Origin: Opeltia flavorubescens
Taxonomy: Eukaryota > Ascomycota > Lecanoromycetes > Teloschistales > Teloschistaceae
DNA: 64,000 nt
Direction: 5' to 3'
NCBI GenBank assembly: GCA_000442125.1
Contig: KE546976.1
Span: 186,001 to 250,000 of the forward strand
Shown in pieces: positions 23,668-35,072 of the stretch; positions within the stretch are counted from its first letter, which is position 1, and every line of letters begins with the position of its first letter. A program made the position numbers and the translations under genes. The notes beneath the pieces were generated by a model. It was not told the origin of the DNA. It did no database searches and saw only the letters and a program-made list of their open reading frames with translations.

Positions 23668-24485
23668 TCAACACTGAAGCATCCTCATGGAAGCCTTATT
23701 AAATGAGTATATCAACTCCCCCACCCCCTTCCACCTCGCTCTGTCCAACTCTTCCCGCACGAGCGCCGTCGGAAACGCAGGCTCAGAATCGTACTCCCCC
23801 TTCAACTCCTCTTGAGTCTTCTTCTTCTGCTCCTCACTCCCATCGCTCATCATTAACCGCTCTAGATGCTGCTGATACGCAACCTTCGGCTCATCATGTG
23901 CAATACACATTTTGTACCCTGTAGACGGAGATCCATCACGCCAGTATGAGACGCCATAATGAGCGACGTCAATCTGCACCAATCCAACACCTGAGAGCTT
24001 CTCAAGGTCTGTAAGGTACGGGACTTGGTAGGATGTAGCAACAATAAGGAGATACCTGAGTTTGTGCTCTGGCATCAATGTGTCGACGAAGTACGAGAGA
24101 TAGCTGTCAAGAAAAAACGACTCGAAGGACGTAGTAGGCTGAATATTCAAAATACAACGCCGAACGCGGTTTAAGGTTGGGGAGAAAGGCTCGCTAGAAG
24201 GAAAATATGATTCAGCAACGCGTGAATTCAAGAGGAATGCATTTTCCGCGTAGAATATCTCTGAACTTTCGGCGTAGAGTTGTCGTGAGGCGAGGAAGAT
24301 GTTGAGATGTGAATCCATGGAGAGAGGTTTTTCTCTTACGCCGTTAGGGAAGACGACGAGGTTGCGATAGATCTGTTGGCGGAGTTCGGGGGGGAGGGAG
24401 AGGAACGGAAAGGGAGTTTTGGCTTGTATGTGGGCGCTACGGCGTCCGGGGGCTTTGGCGGACTGTTGCTGTTATTGTCAGTCAT
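23668..24485 (-). CDS. F-box/2EXR-like domain protein, frame break near the N-terminus
   Basis: The body of the protein reads from about 24414 to the stop at 23668 in one frame and begins with LSLPPELRQQIYR, the degenerate F-box-like (2EXR) motif abundant in Pezizomycotina. It is followed by LASRQLYAESSEIFY, the usual second helix, and a region with SFESFFLDSYLSYF. Those proteins are thought to act as substrate adaptors, but few are characterised. The motif frame meets a stop upstream before any ATG. The best start, ATG 24485 (MTDNNSNSPPKPPDAV), is in the neighbouring frame, so a one-base slip near the C-rich stretch at about 24400-24420, or an unseen small intron, is needed. It could be an assembly error, a true mutation or an alternative first exon. 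The C-terminal part is acidic/Lys-rich. Confidence 0.6.
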
Positions 24486-24894
24486 TGGAGCCAAAATTTC
24501 GGTACTTCGCTTGAAAAAAGCCAAAAAAACCTACTGAAGTCCTGCCTTCCTTTTTTCCCATCTTGAAGGGCGGTCCGTCAGACATATGAGGAATCTAGGA
24601 TCGTTCGAGTTCAGGACCTGTGTATGTAAGTATCACCAGTGATCGTCTTCAGTCAGTCTGAAGTGCCTATTTGAGTGTCCTTAGTGCCTTAGAAAGCTAC
24701 AGCACAACAAGCGACAAGCTCAGAAACTTATGCTTGATGATGGCTATTGCTCAAAGCTCGTCAACGATTCCGGTGGATGGAGGAAGAGAATGTGCAAGTG
24801 AAGAGGAAAGGAATAAGAGGAAAATGATTGATAGTCTGAGCTCATTTGAGTAAAAAGTAAAAGGCACTTAGCAATTTTTGGTCATATCAATAAT

Positions 24895-25140
24895 GTCTTC
24901 TGATTGGCTTCCAGCTATCCTTTCAAGATTTGATTTAGACTGAAAGAAAATTTGAGCGAATTAAAGCAGAATGATGTGACTGTATGTAAAGTTAGGGAGT
25001 AGCCATAGGTTCGTGACTTTCTTTCATCTTTTCAACGCTCGCTTCTGACTGGCTTCCAGCTATCTTTGCAAGTGTCGAGTCCGACGGAAAGCAAATTGAG
25101 GAGAGTGAAGGGTCTGTGTGTGAAGATAAAGAAAAGTCAT
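24895..25140. repeat. Imperfect direct repeat, about 145-nt period
   Basis: TTCTGATTGGCTTCCAGCTA near 24898 recurs as TTCTGACTGGCTTCCAGCTA near 25044, and the similarity extends over the next 90 nt (GACTGAAAGAAAATTTGAG versus GACGGAAAGCAAATTGAG). In one frame both copies translate to S-D-W-L-P-A-I, so the unit may derive from a coding sequence. No larger open frame supports a present gene. Confidence 0.55.
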
Positions 25141-25290
25141 GATATCTATCAGGCTGCTTAAACCATCACATTCAGGTGGAAAGGCTCAGTTCAGAGACCA
25201 AAAGTGTGCACATATCAATGAGATATTCGATGGTCTATCAGAAGAGGTGATTGGATTCTTGGTACATTGTCCAGCTTGTAGAACTTTGTA

Positions 25291-25685
25291 GTGCTACGGG
25301 GAGAAGAACATGCACTCCTAACAAAGGCAATATCCGGGTTTGGAGGTCGTCTGCCGAATGAGGTGTTGACAGATACCGGTTTTGACGATCCTCATGAAGG
25401 GCTGGGTCTTTCTGACAGCTTCACGTATCTCCTCGCCTGCGTATACTTGTGCGACAATGGTCACGAAGGATTGAGGTGCTTTCGTGTAACTTTAATAGTA
25501 ATGAAGCAGCAGAGGCAGAAACGTGGTGGATGTATGATCCTCCATCAGATAAAGCTAGCAAGCTCATTGAAGGACTTAATACGCACATCGCTACTTATTG
25601 CCTTACGACAAATCCACGAGTCATAAAATTCAAGACGGCCCAATTGAATCCGGGCTTCTCGACTCGATTCAGCCTAGTGTGCTGA
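25291..25685 (+). pseudogene. Possible eroded or unresolved coding stretch
   Basis: Two overlapping frames read like protein one after the other. The first covers about 25291-25480 (GFGGRLPNEVLTDTGFDDP, then SFTYLLACVYLCDNGHEG); the second covers about 25460-25685 (NEAAEAETWWMYDPPSDKAS, then IATYCLTTNPRVIKFKT). A frame change between them near GGTCACGAAGG would be needed, and neither frame has a family match that I recognise. It may be a relic or a gene with an unseen intron. Low certainty. Confidence 0.28.
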
Positions 25686-26500
25686 AATCTACTGATAGCC
25701 TGGGTACGCCACGGACCGCGTACGGTCCGTACTGTCGTGCAACCACACCGAGACACCCACTTAAAAACGACTTGGCTAAGCTATGAAAGGATATCACCGC
25801 AGGGGCAGTATAGGATCGGTCGCAGGAGATGAATAGGATTCTTTCCATTGAATTTGTCGTTCGAAGAAACTCTTTTACTCTGTGGCCCGGCCCGATGTTG
25901 GTTCCTTCGCGCAACCGAACGGCCGGAAACTTCATGTAAGTATTGCGTACCTTAGTCGCTATCATTCACCAACTTGCAAGCGCAGCATTAGGAAAAGTCT
26001 AAACCCATTTTTTCCTCACCTGCATGGGGCGTTCGTCCACACAAACCACTACCACCCCTCCACATATCTGAATTGCAGCTGTCATCGTTCGCCTTATTGG
26101 ACGAAATGGAAACGTTTAGAGGAATTGGCCCTCGCGCCCGCCACTTCCCCGGTAACTACGCCCTTCCAACAAAGCTTGAAGTGTCAGTCACTGAGATGGA
26201 TTGGATGATCCATGCCTCACTTGCCTTGCGGAAGGATACCGCAATCGTAGGAGAGGGTGGGGCAATTTCATTCCTTCCAACCAGTATGGTGACCGCATAA
26301 ACCAAGCCGCACTGCAAAATCGCCTCGCTGAATGCACAACACTCAAAAAAAAACATTGTCAATGGAGAGGAGCCCTAGCCTTGCGATGCCTACATGACAG
26401 GACTCGATATAAACATATTCGAAGCCATGCTCATCATGCTCAGGCTCTCAATTTAATATACCACCATCTATCTTGTCCTGAAGACTCTGCAGCGTGCAGC

Positions 26501-27877
26501 ATGCCTGCTCCTTCACCGGCAGCGATTCAATATCAGCTCCAGCACTTCAACGATGATAAATCGAATCAGATCATCTACTCCTTTGGTATCAGCCTTGGCT
26601 TTGCAATCATCGCTGTACTTCTCCGATTCTTAGCCAGACACCTCAACCGAGCTTCACTGGGAGCTGACGACTGGACCATCGTTGTGGGATTAGTAGGTCC
26701 CCCGATTGATCGAATGGTATAAAGCGTATTGCCAGTAGGGGCAGTGGTTAATAGTTTTTCTTCGGTCTAGTTTCTTGCCATAGGCTACGTCGTTGGACAA
26801 TCCGTTGGTACGTCTTTACGGTAAACCTCTCTAGACGTATATGCTAACCTCCTTCAGGAATCTATTATGGTCTAGGCAAACACGCTGTGCGAGTCACTGA
26901 TCCAGTTGCTCTTGCACGGGTAGGTCTACCTCTTCAAATCTGCAGGGAAAAGATTAACGCATCATCTTTAGACGATCAATGCAAGCGTTCCCTTCTACAT
27001 ATCGTCGCTATCGGCTACCAAGGCCTCTATTCTTTTACTATATCGAAGAATCTTCCCAAACCGAAGATTCCACATCATCCTCTGGGCTATCGGAGCTTTC
27101 GTACTTGCGTTCACTGTCGCGAATGTTCTCTTCATTATCTTCCAATGCAGGCCAATCAGTGCTGGATTCAATCCTCTCATCAAGGCCAAATGCATCAACA
27201 ACGAGGCTGCAGTACTGGTGGTTGCGATTCTGACCATTATCACGGACTTCATCATCCTTTGCTTGCCACTTCCTCTAGTCTGGAAATTACAGTTGCCTAT
27301 GAGCAGAAAAATCCAGATTAGCTTGATCTTGCTCCTTGGGACGTTGTACGTATGCCTGTTGCGATCCCACTACTATGGATGCATGTTTCTGACCTTTTGT
27401 TGCCACAGTGCTAGCGTGATTAGCATTTATCGGGCGACTGTTGTCATGAATGTCAAGAAAGATGATCTCAGCTGTACGTATCATACCCAGTCATTGTCCC
27501 ATACTTGAGCTGAGAGGTTTTACATAGACACCTCCTCCAAACGCGCGATCTGGTCCGGGGTTGAAATCTGCGCTGCAATCGTGTGCGCCAATCTAGCCCC
27601 TCTCAGACCAATCATAAAATACATCTTCAAGGGCCACTCCCTTTCGAGCGATAGATCTGGCAGCGGCTCCAGAAGAACGGCTAGCAGTGCAGGCAAAAAG
27701 AGTCATTATCAGAGGTGGACTTGGCGGACCATTAAACCAGCGGCGGAGAACAAAGACAGCCGTTCCAATCTGTTGCAACCGCATTCACCATTTCAGAAGC
27801 TTGATGACATCGAGGGGCAGAAATATGAACGATATTTGATGTCACCTGTGAACTCCCCCAAGCCCGTGCATCTTTGA
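26501..27877 (+). CDS. Fungal rhodopsin-domain integral membrane protein
   Basis: Six exons: 26501-26692, 26771-26807, 26858-26919, 26972-27345, 27409-27473 and 27528-27877; the frame closes to 359 residues. The protein belongs to the fungal rhodopsin-domain family (seven spans, no retinal lysine evident), common near secreted or host-interaction genes in ascomycetes; its molecular role is unknown. The hallmark pieces are present in order: helix one followed by FLARHLNRASLGADDW (the R-x-x-R and DDW motif), GYVVGQSVGIYYGLGKH, FYISSLSATKASILLLYRR-like helix three, IFQCRPISAGF with the conserved Cys, CINNEAAV, ITDFIILCLPLPLVWKL and ASVISIYRA. It ends in a basic then acidic cytosolic tail of about 90 residues. 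All intron borders are GT-AG. The start is the first ATG that precedes the helix. Confidence 0.92.
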
Positions 27878-30402
27878 GGAAGGAACCACGGCACAAAAGA
27901 GTTGGAATCTAGGAAGAAGGAGAAAAGGTTTTCCATGAGGAAATACATGAAAGAGTAGGCCCTAAAGTGGAGCCTAGCATGATGAAGTGCCGTGGGCATT
28001 GAGCCTTTCCAGTATACCCAGCAACCGCGGGCCTCAAAAGATCCATGCTGCTTGCGAGCATGGCTGGAACGACTACGCAGATTTTGGGGAAAGCACGATA
28101 ATGTTAGCTAGGGGGAGCTAGCCTGCTATTTCGGCCGCAAATGCCCGAGCGCTAATAATAAGAGTCATGGCTGGTACCCCATCCGAGCTAGACAAGCTCC
28201 CGAGACGCCTCTAGCAAAGGAGAACAGTCATGATAACGACTTGACCGTTGTATTCACGCTTCTCAAAAGCATGGAAAGGCCCCTCGCATCACGACTCACA
28301 TCACGACCTCCGTCACAACCTTTGTCACGCACTCGCAAGCTGACAACGCCGATCCAACGGGCTGATACCTCTCGACCCGGTCGTTATGGAGGATCTGTCT
28401 GTCCCATTCAGCACTATCGGACTACCTTCTTGACCAAATGGCTGCCAAGTGTTGCATGCGCTCGCATGAATCAAGTAACTTCACGCTCCATTTAATTCAA
28501 TGCTTGGCCGAGTTTTCTGGGTAAAGAATTGTGGTTTGAACTTTCGGAGGATGTAAGGTTGGATATATATACCTGGATGAATAATGGATAATGTCTAAAA
28601 CAAGTTACTCGAGAGGTTGGACGAGATGAAGGGGCTTGAACTCTGCAATTAGACCACTCATGACCCCTGAAATCTCAAAATAATGACCATTGCAAACGTA
28701 ACGTGTAGATTGTGAACCGCCTTCTCAACGTGATTTCCTGTCGACAGCATGTCCCTTTCCGCTCCTCTCCCAAACAATATTAAATAGCCATTCTTGGGAG
28801 TTTTACATAGTGTCACGCATCCAGAATATGTAGTCGTTGAATATTCCTACCCAGGGCATTTCCTTATATTGCTTGTCATATCGTATACCCTCCGTAGGTT
28901 TAGGATTCGTCCGCTCTCTTTAGTTCCTTTTTTTAATCGTACTTTGTTCGTAAGGATGATGGAGAGATTCATGTTGAGCTCTCTGCTTTGAATATTTCGG
29001 CTGGCTGAGTATCATTTCGTTCAGGTTGTATGATGATTTAGGGCTGAGTAGCTAACACTTTGGTCTTTGTTTGACTGGTTGATTTTCAAGGCTTAGCTCC
29101 ATGCCGATGCGGGTTTTTCATTGTGTGATGAGGGTATCATATCGGAGGGAAAACCTTTCTTTAAAAAGCTCTATGAAGAGGAAAATATCAATGTTCTAAC
29201 AATTGTAGTCAATACACTACTCTGAACCCAAAGGGATGACACCCTCAAGATCTTCCCATCCGGGCGAAGAATGTTTTTTGAGATTAGGATTCGTTCGTCG
29301 GTGGTATGATGACATGGCTTCTTCGGAAATGGGAGAGGGGAGAGGTACATGCGCAACAAAAAATGACCAAGCGTTTTCCTGGTAGCTTATCCTATTTCTG
29401 CTCTTATTGTTGTTCTTCTTCTTATCACGGCGGCGATCTTTCGATATATTTTCATCAAAAATCTAAAGCTGAGGTTTGATATCCTGGCCAGGGTAATAGG
29501 CGAAGCTGGGCTGGGGGATGGGGCAGAGAGCTTCTGAGAAAGTGGGGTGGTAAAAGGGTTCATTGGAAAGGTGGGGTGATGATGGAGATAGGATACTGCG
29601 AAGGGGGCTCGATAGGGGCCGTGAAGAGAAGGAAAGATGGATGTGAGACGGTGCCGAAGAATGGACCGTTTTGGTCAAAGCGGATATGTACGTGGTACTC
29701 TTGTACGTTCCTCCTGGGCCTTGTTTCAAGCTCCTCGGCGTATGTATCTTGCAAAGTCAGATGTCTTTCTTGGATAAAAAGAGCGGAGACCAGTACTAGA
29801 TGGCAGGGAAAGGGGTGGGGATAGAAATTTGATGAACTAAGGTGAGTGAAAAGATGATAGGAGGAAGGAGGAACTGATATGAAACAATCTCGGAGCAGAA
29901 AAGGGGTGGGGATGATGGTAAAAGGAAAGAGGGTGGGACGGGAAAGGGAAGGGGTTTGAGATGATGCATAGGATTTTTCGATGTCTGTTTGTGGAGAGAG
30001 AATTGTAGCAAGTTTTGGGATCGGCGATGAGAAAAGGGATATCTCTGATTTTCGTTTCAGCTTTCTTTCGTTTCTTCATTCTTTTTTGAATGGAGACACG
30101 AAGGAGGAGGAGGAGGAGGAGGAGGAGGAAGAGGTGGAGGAATTAAGATGATATAGCCAAGGCTCTCATATTGCCAATGCCTGTCGTAAATCTTACGATG
30201 CCTGATATCTCTTTCTGAAGACTGGACTTGTATAGAGTATGTTACCCCCTCTCCGTATCTTGAGATTGGGTGTAGCCTACTTCGTCCCTCCCTTAGGCTC
30301 AAGCCTAAGCCAACCTGGCCTGGCAGCTGGTAGCGCACCATATATTACTTGTTTTCGTATTCCTGTGACCGGTTTCAAACTCTTAAACCCGTCCCTCACT
30401 CA
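27878..30402. other. Intergenic region, no confident gene
   Basis: No domain-bearing frame was found over 2.5 kb. A minus-strand frame at 29560-29754 reads plausibly (YHVHIRFDQNGPFFGTVSHP) after a possible acceptor CATCTAG, but no upstream exon could be found, so it is left uncalled. A GAG-type microsatellite lies at 30101-30130. Confidence 0.4.
30101..30130. repeat. (AGG)n microsatellite
   Basis: About nine consecutive AGG/GAG units followed by AAGAGG. It sits about 270 bp beyond the 3' end of the NB-ARC/TPR gene, on its downstream side. Confidence 0.85.
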
Positions 30403-33265
30403 TCACCTCGACCAAAACATCACCAAATCATCGAGATCCTTCATCATCATCTTCCCTCTTGGTTTCGGTTTGCCCTGCTCCCTTAGGTACGTCTTCCTCA
30501 ACTTGTAAGCTTTGGCTTCTGCAGTGATAGCCTGTGCCTTGTCGCCCATCGATGAGAGAATCGCGGATTGGAGAAAGGAGGCTCGCGCAAGCTCGGGCTT
30601 GTAGACTTCGGGCCACGCGTGCCAGACTTCGATGGATTGTTTGAGTAATTCCCTGTCAGGGTCGAGTGTCTGGTTAGCCTGGTGGTCTGGTCTCAAATAG
30701 ATGTTGAATCCTATGAGATGGAGAGAGGGAAACCATTGAAGGAAGTATGAGAACAGAGCAACGTACAAAGCTTTTTCATAATTCCCCTCCCGTAATTGAT
30801 GCTGTGCAATCTTGTAGCCCGCATCCGCCGTACGGTGATCAGTGATACCGACTGAAGATTTATAATGCGAATAAGCCTTGAGATGAAAGTAGTGGCTTCC
30901 ATCCATCCGGTATTGACCTTGGTATGACCTTAGATTTCCCAGAGCAAAGAGCAGAAGACCGGTCCTGCAATCGGGTTAGCCGGTGAAGCAGATCATGGGA
31001 AATCTCGCTACTAGCCTGTAAGACTCATCATCTGGTTCTCCCAGGATCTGTCTCCGCAAGCCCAAGGCTTCTGACAAGATAGCTTCACTCTCAATCAACC
31101 TGCCCTGCATCATGTATGCAAAGCCTAGGTATGATTCCAGTTCAGATGGCAGATAGGTGGATAGGTCCGTGTTCCCTGCCTGGGTACGTAAGATATTACC
31201 CTCAATGTTCGGGCAGGCGAGGGCGCGGTTCATAGAGAGCTTTTTCCGCTCGCGCTGCGCACTCAATAACATGTTGATAGCCTCATTGAATTGGCCGTCC
31301 TGGATTGCAGCGACGGCCAGCTCGATAACGCTGAGAATCGCTCTTTCACCAACCCTTCCATGAGGTTTTAACATGTCAAATTGCATCCTGTAGGATATAC
31401 ATTTGTGTTCACGACTGACTTTATGCTGGTTCATATCGGCTGCGATGGCGCCCAGGAAGAAGTGAATGTCGATCATCAGGAGGGTCTTTCTTGGATCTTT
31501 AATCGTTTCGGAGATCTCATTTGAAGTTTTCAGAAGTTCGTCGAGGTCTTGCCTGGAGCCCCTTTCGTGCTGGTACCTACATCGTTTAGTCGCTGGCCCC
31601 GAAACACGTCAGACGCAGACCCAAGCTTACCAGGCAGCGTTGTTCAACAGGGCGCATAATCTTATCTTTGTGATATCAGGTATCGCCTTGGTAAGCTCCC
31701 ACATATACTTCAGCCGTAATACGTGAGGATACAGCGACGCACACCACGGCCATCGAGATACGATATCGCGCTGATTGCACGTTTTCGGGTGTAAATCTGG
31801 CTTTCGTAGCGACGATCCTGGTGTCGCCGATGGCCATCTGTACCATATCAGAAAAACCGTGAAGCAGAACAATGAATCGAATTTATTCGACTCAAGCTTA
31901 GCAATGGCAACATCTTGAACAACGCCATGAATAGTCAGGTCGATGCCTTCTTGATCCCGTTTCACCAGAGATGACCGCATGAGCTCATCACGTGCTTCAT
32001 TGAATGATGCAGGACCTTTGGGGACGCTCAGAACCCCAATATCGTGATATATTTTGTCAAACAGTCGCTCTTGAATCTTGTTCGGATCCAGGAAAGAAAA
32101 GGTGTCTAAGATCGTTTTTGCTCCAGGCCCGAGCGTCTCCAGTTTCCATACGGTAGCGAGGTTATGGGGATAAGCATAAGTGGTCGGTTCGACAGACGCA
32201 GTATGTAGGTTGGCGTGCTGATTTGGTCGATTATAGAGTTTGTACATCTCTCTAAGACTAAGCTTGCGGGAGACGGAGATCGTAGCCATCTGAAAGATGG
32301 CAAGTGGCAAACCGCCTAGGATTTCGACAAGGTTTTCTGCGGCTGTATCATCGTAATCGGTCTCATTCGTCAACTTCTTGAGCAGAGAGGTACCCTCATG
32401 CTTTTGCAGACGTCCTAGGTCAAGCCCGGCGGGTTTTTTTGACAAGATCGTTTTTGCGGAGGGGTCGCGACTTGTAATTAGAATGGCACCACAGTCGAGT
32501 GAACGAAAATCCTGGAGAACGAGTGGATTGTCGGCACCATCGAGAACAAGAAGCCAGGTGGCTCGAGAGCGTTGGAGAGGAGCAGCTTCGAGGTCACTTT
32601 CCAATTCTGTTGCAAGCTTCCAAGGATCTGACAGCCAGCTCCAAATTGTCTCTTTGTTCGCTTCAGATCTACAGTCATTGGACTGGTCTCGCAGGCCCAG
32701 CTGTAGCAGCATGTGCCACAAAGATGTTTCAAGCGCATCACGACTGCCGGCATGAGCCCATAGGATCACATCAAAATCATCTCGATGGCGGTAGGCGAAT
32801 GCGATAGCAGTGTCTGTCTTACCGATGCCGCCCATACCACATAACGCAAATACCCTTGGACCTTCGACCTGCGAAGCCGTAGCGGGAAGTTTAGGCAGAA
32901 GTAGCGTGTCAGCGATAGCTCTGAGCGCATCTTCACGACCAGTAAAATTGTGATTGCGAGGAAGGTCGTCAAGCTTATAGTGCGGAATATTTGGTTGAGA
33001 TCTTGGGAGCGTTCGTCCATGATTCGTTTCGGTGTCGTCGTTCGAACACTGTGGCATCGTTTCTACTCATTCTGATCTAAAAATGGTAGTCTGATCAGAG
33101 CACATGATGTAAATAGATCAAGCTCACCTGAAGAAGAGCTCGCCGATTACTGCCTAGACTTTCTCTGCACATTCGCACAGTTGATGTATGAAAAGCTGCT
33201 TTCAGCTGGGCAATTGGAGTAGAGGATTGTAGCAATGAAGAACGGAGGGTAGAGATATCCACCAT
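30403..33265 (-). CDS. NB-ARC/TPR protein (fungal NLR-like STAND ATPase)
   Basis: A STAND-type signalling ATPase; fungal members act in non-self recognition and regulated cell death. Counting from Met 33057, the NB-ARC core has P-loop GMGGIGKTD (about 74-82), Walker B WLLVLDGAD (168-176), ILITSRD (192-198) and GGLPLAI (248-254), then a winged-helix-like part. Exons: to 31631; 31576-31016; from 30964 onward. Intron 31630-31577 is GT-AG. Intron 31015-30965 appears to start with GC; only that donor keeps the repeat frame (YR then TGLLLFALGNL). A further small intron near 30.7 kb is likely but uncertain. The C-terminal part has TPR-like helices (SYLGFAYMMQGRLIESEAIL, QLREGNYEKAL). Start: either 33057, or an extra exon 33265-33128 (MVDISTLRSSLLQSS) joined in phase to 33048. 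No recognisable N-terminal effector domain is present. It lies beside the nine-gene array. Confidence 0.88.
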
Positions 33266-33953
33266 CCAGGGATGTCACCCGTTTCTTGAGCGGGGCATAG
33301 GTTGCACAAGGCCAATAGTCAGAAGGCATGTGGAGTGCACTTCAGATAATGGCTTCCAAGTTTTTGGGAGAGGTGGGAGGGTCCGTTAAATGCCAAGTCT
33401 GTTTGAGCCATAATCGATCATTGCACGATATATTTGGGCGCCTCATGTCGGTACAGTGAGGTAGACAATGGATCAAACCTAGGGTATCGCTGAGCATAGA
33501 CTCTGGGTGTTTTGTACGAATGGACTAGGTTGTTCCCTCAACTCAGTCAGTTCCATTCGCACAGTTGGAACAGGCGGCGGGTCTCCCCGTCAACAGGTTG
33601 AAACCAGTAAACGCTGCCCGTTGCGTTTTTGGGCCCTAGCGGAAATTACTTTCAGTCCCAGAGTTGGACAGCCGGTGACACACTGGATCCAATGGTTCAA
33701 GAAGCGCCACAGGTGATAGATGTGCCGTCTCCGTGCTTCGGACGTCGGTGCTGTGGGGTACTGTCTGCACAGACGCTTTTTGGAATCCGTCTGCGGAGGC
33801 TGCTGATAGGCTATGCATGATAGAAGTAGAATTGAATCCCGTCCGCGGGTTCTTTGCCCTCCATGTTCGTCCAGCACAGGAACGCGGGACGTAGAACGAT
33901 AAACTTCTTTATCTAACTTATGCCAGCTGCAATTTGTGCAGGGAGCACAAAGA
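33266..33953. other. Divergent intergenic region between the NB-ARC and HAD genes
   Basis: These 690 bp separate two divergently transcribed genes and should hold both promoters. Small open frames on both strands overlap and show no domain. I see no other element. Confidence 0.45.
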
Positions 33954-35072
33954 ATGTCGTTAACCTTGCATCGTTCACCAACTCCAAAGCCTGTCCGAGC
34001 TTGTCTCTTTGGTGTCGATGGACTTCTCATCAATTCCGAGGACATCTACATTGACATATTCAACGAAATTCTGAGACCTCATAAGGCCTTGCCATGGACT
34101 ATTAAAGCCATTCAACAAAGTCAGGGCGACGAGGTAAGGGCATTCTAGAGCCCGTTTATCCGTTCAGCGTCATGTCCCTTGCGATGTTTGAAATGCCCAG
34201 TTCCTGAGGAGCATCATGATGTTGCTCTTACTCGATAAGATTGGAGTTTATACTTCGTTCACCTCGTGCTGACTGTGACTTAGGGCTACGAGTTTCTCCT
34301 GGAATGGGCTTGTAGTTCGAATTCCATCGGTGAGCTCAAGGCGGAGATCATGAAGCGTAAGCTTAGGTTCGGAGCCTGCCAGCTTCTACCAGGCGTCGAA
34401 AAGCTCCTCTCAACCTTTTCCAACGTCCTATCAGAGCCCCCATCTTTGGAGCCAATCAAGGTGGGAATTGCATCTTCATCTCTGAAATCACTTTTCGATG
34501 TCAAGACAATGTATCTGTCTCTAGGCCGATGGTTCCGCAACGATTCCTGTGTCTTCATAGACTATCCAGTTACTCAGGGTGACGGTCGAAAAGCAAAGCC
34601 AGCGCCAGATCTCTTTCTTACGGTTTTGGATCGGATCAATAAATCATTGACAGCAACATGGTCCAAAGGATCCGACGAAAAAGCTGGCAGCCTCATAGCG
34701 CCTGCGGAATGTCTCGTGGTTGAAGACTCCATCGCTGGGGTCGCCGCAGGGCGAGCCGCGGGGATGAGAGTCTGCTGGGTGCCACATAAAGGGTTGAGAG
34801 AGGTCTGTAGGGGTATGGAACAGATGGTGCTAGAAGGAAAATTGCATGAAGTGGAAGATATGCTGATGAGGATGGAGTATAAGATTAAGAAGGGAGAGGC
34901 CAAAGAGTTGGAAGATATCAGGAACACCTGCGATGACCAAGAGAAGTGCGGCGAAGAGGCGATAATTGAGGGTATGGAGAGTGTTGTGTCGAAAGATGGA
35001 TGGGCGGAAATGATCAGCAGCTTAGAGCATTTCGATTATGATCGATACGGGATTATGGTCGGAGCTTCCTAA
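33954..35072 (+). CDS. HAD-superfamily hydrolase-like protein lacking the nucleophile Asp
   Basis: Two exons, 33954-34133 and 34284-35072 (150-nt intron, GTAAGG...ACTTAG), 322 residues. It resembles the sugar-phosphate or pseudouridine-phosphate phosphatase group of the HAD fold. Motif I normally reads D-x-D-G; here it is CLFGVDGLLINSED, so position 20, the aspartyl nucleophile, is Gly (codon GGT) while the second Asp (22) stays. The other motifs are intact: motif II VGIASSS, motif III Lys in GRKAKPAPDLF and motif IV VVEDSIAGVAAGRAAGM. A single A-to-G change at codon position two would explain it. The protein should therefore be unable to form the phospho-enzyme, unless the base is a sequencing error. 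The C-terminal 80 residues are acidic and helical. It is transcribed divergently from the NB-ARC gene. Confidence 0.85.

Noticed and set aside
31627-33057. Reading the NB-ARC exon as a complete stand-alone gene
   Set aside because: A good intron at 31630-31577 continues the frame into TPR-like repeats, so the NB-ARC and TPR parts form one gene.
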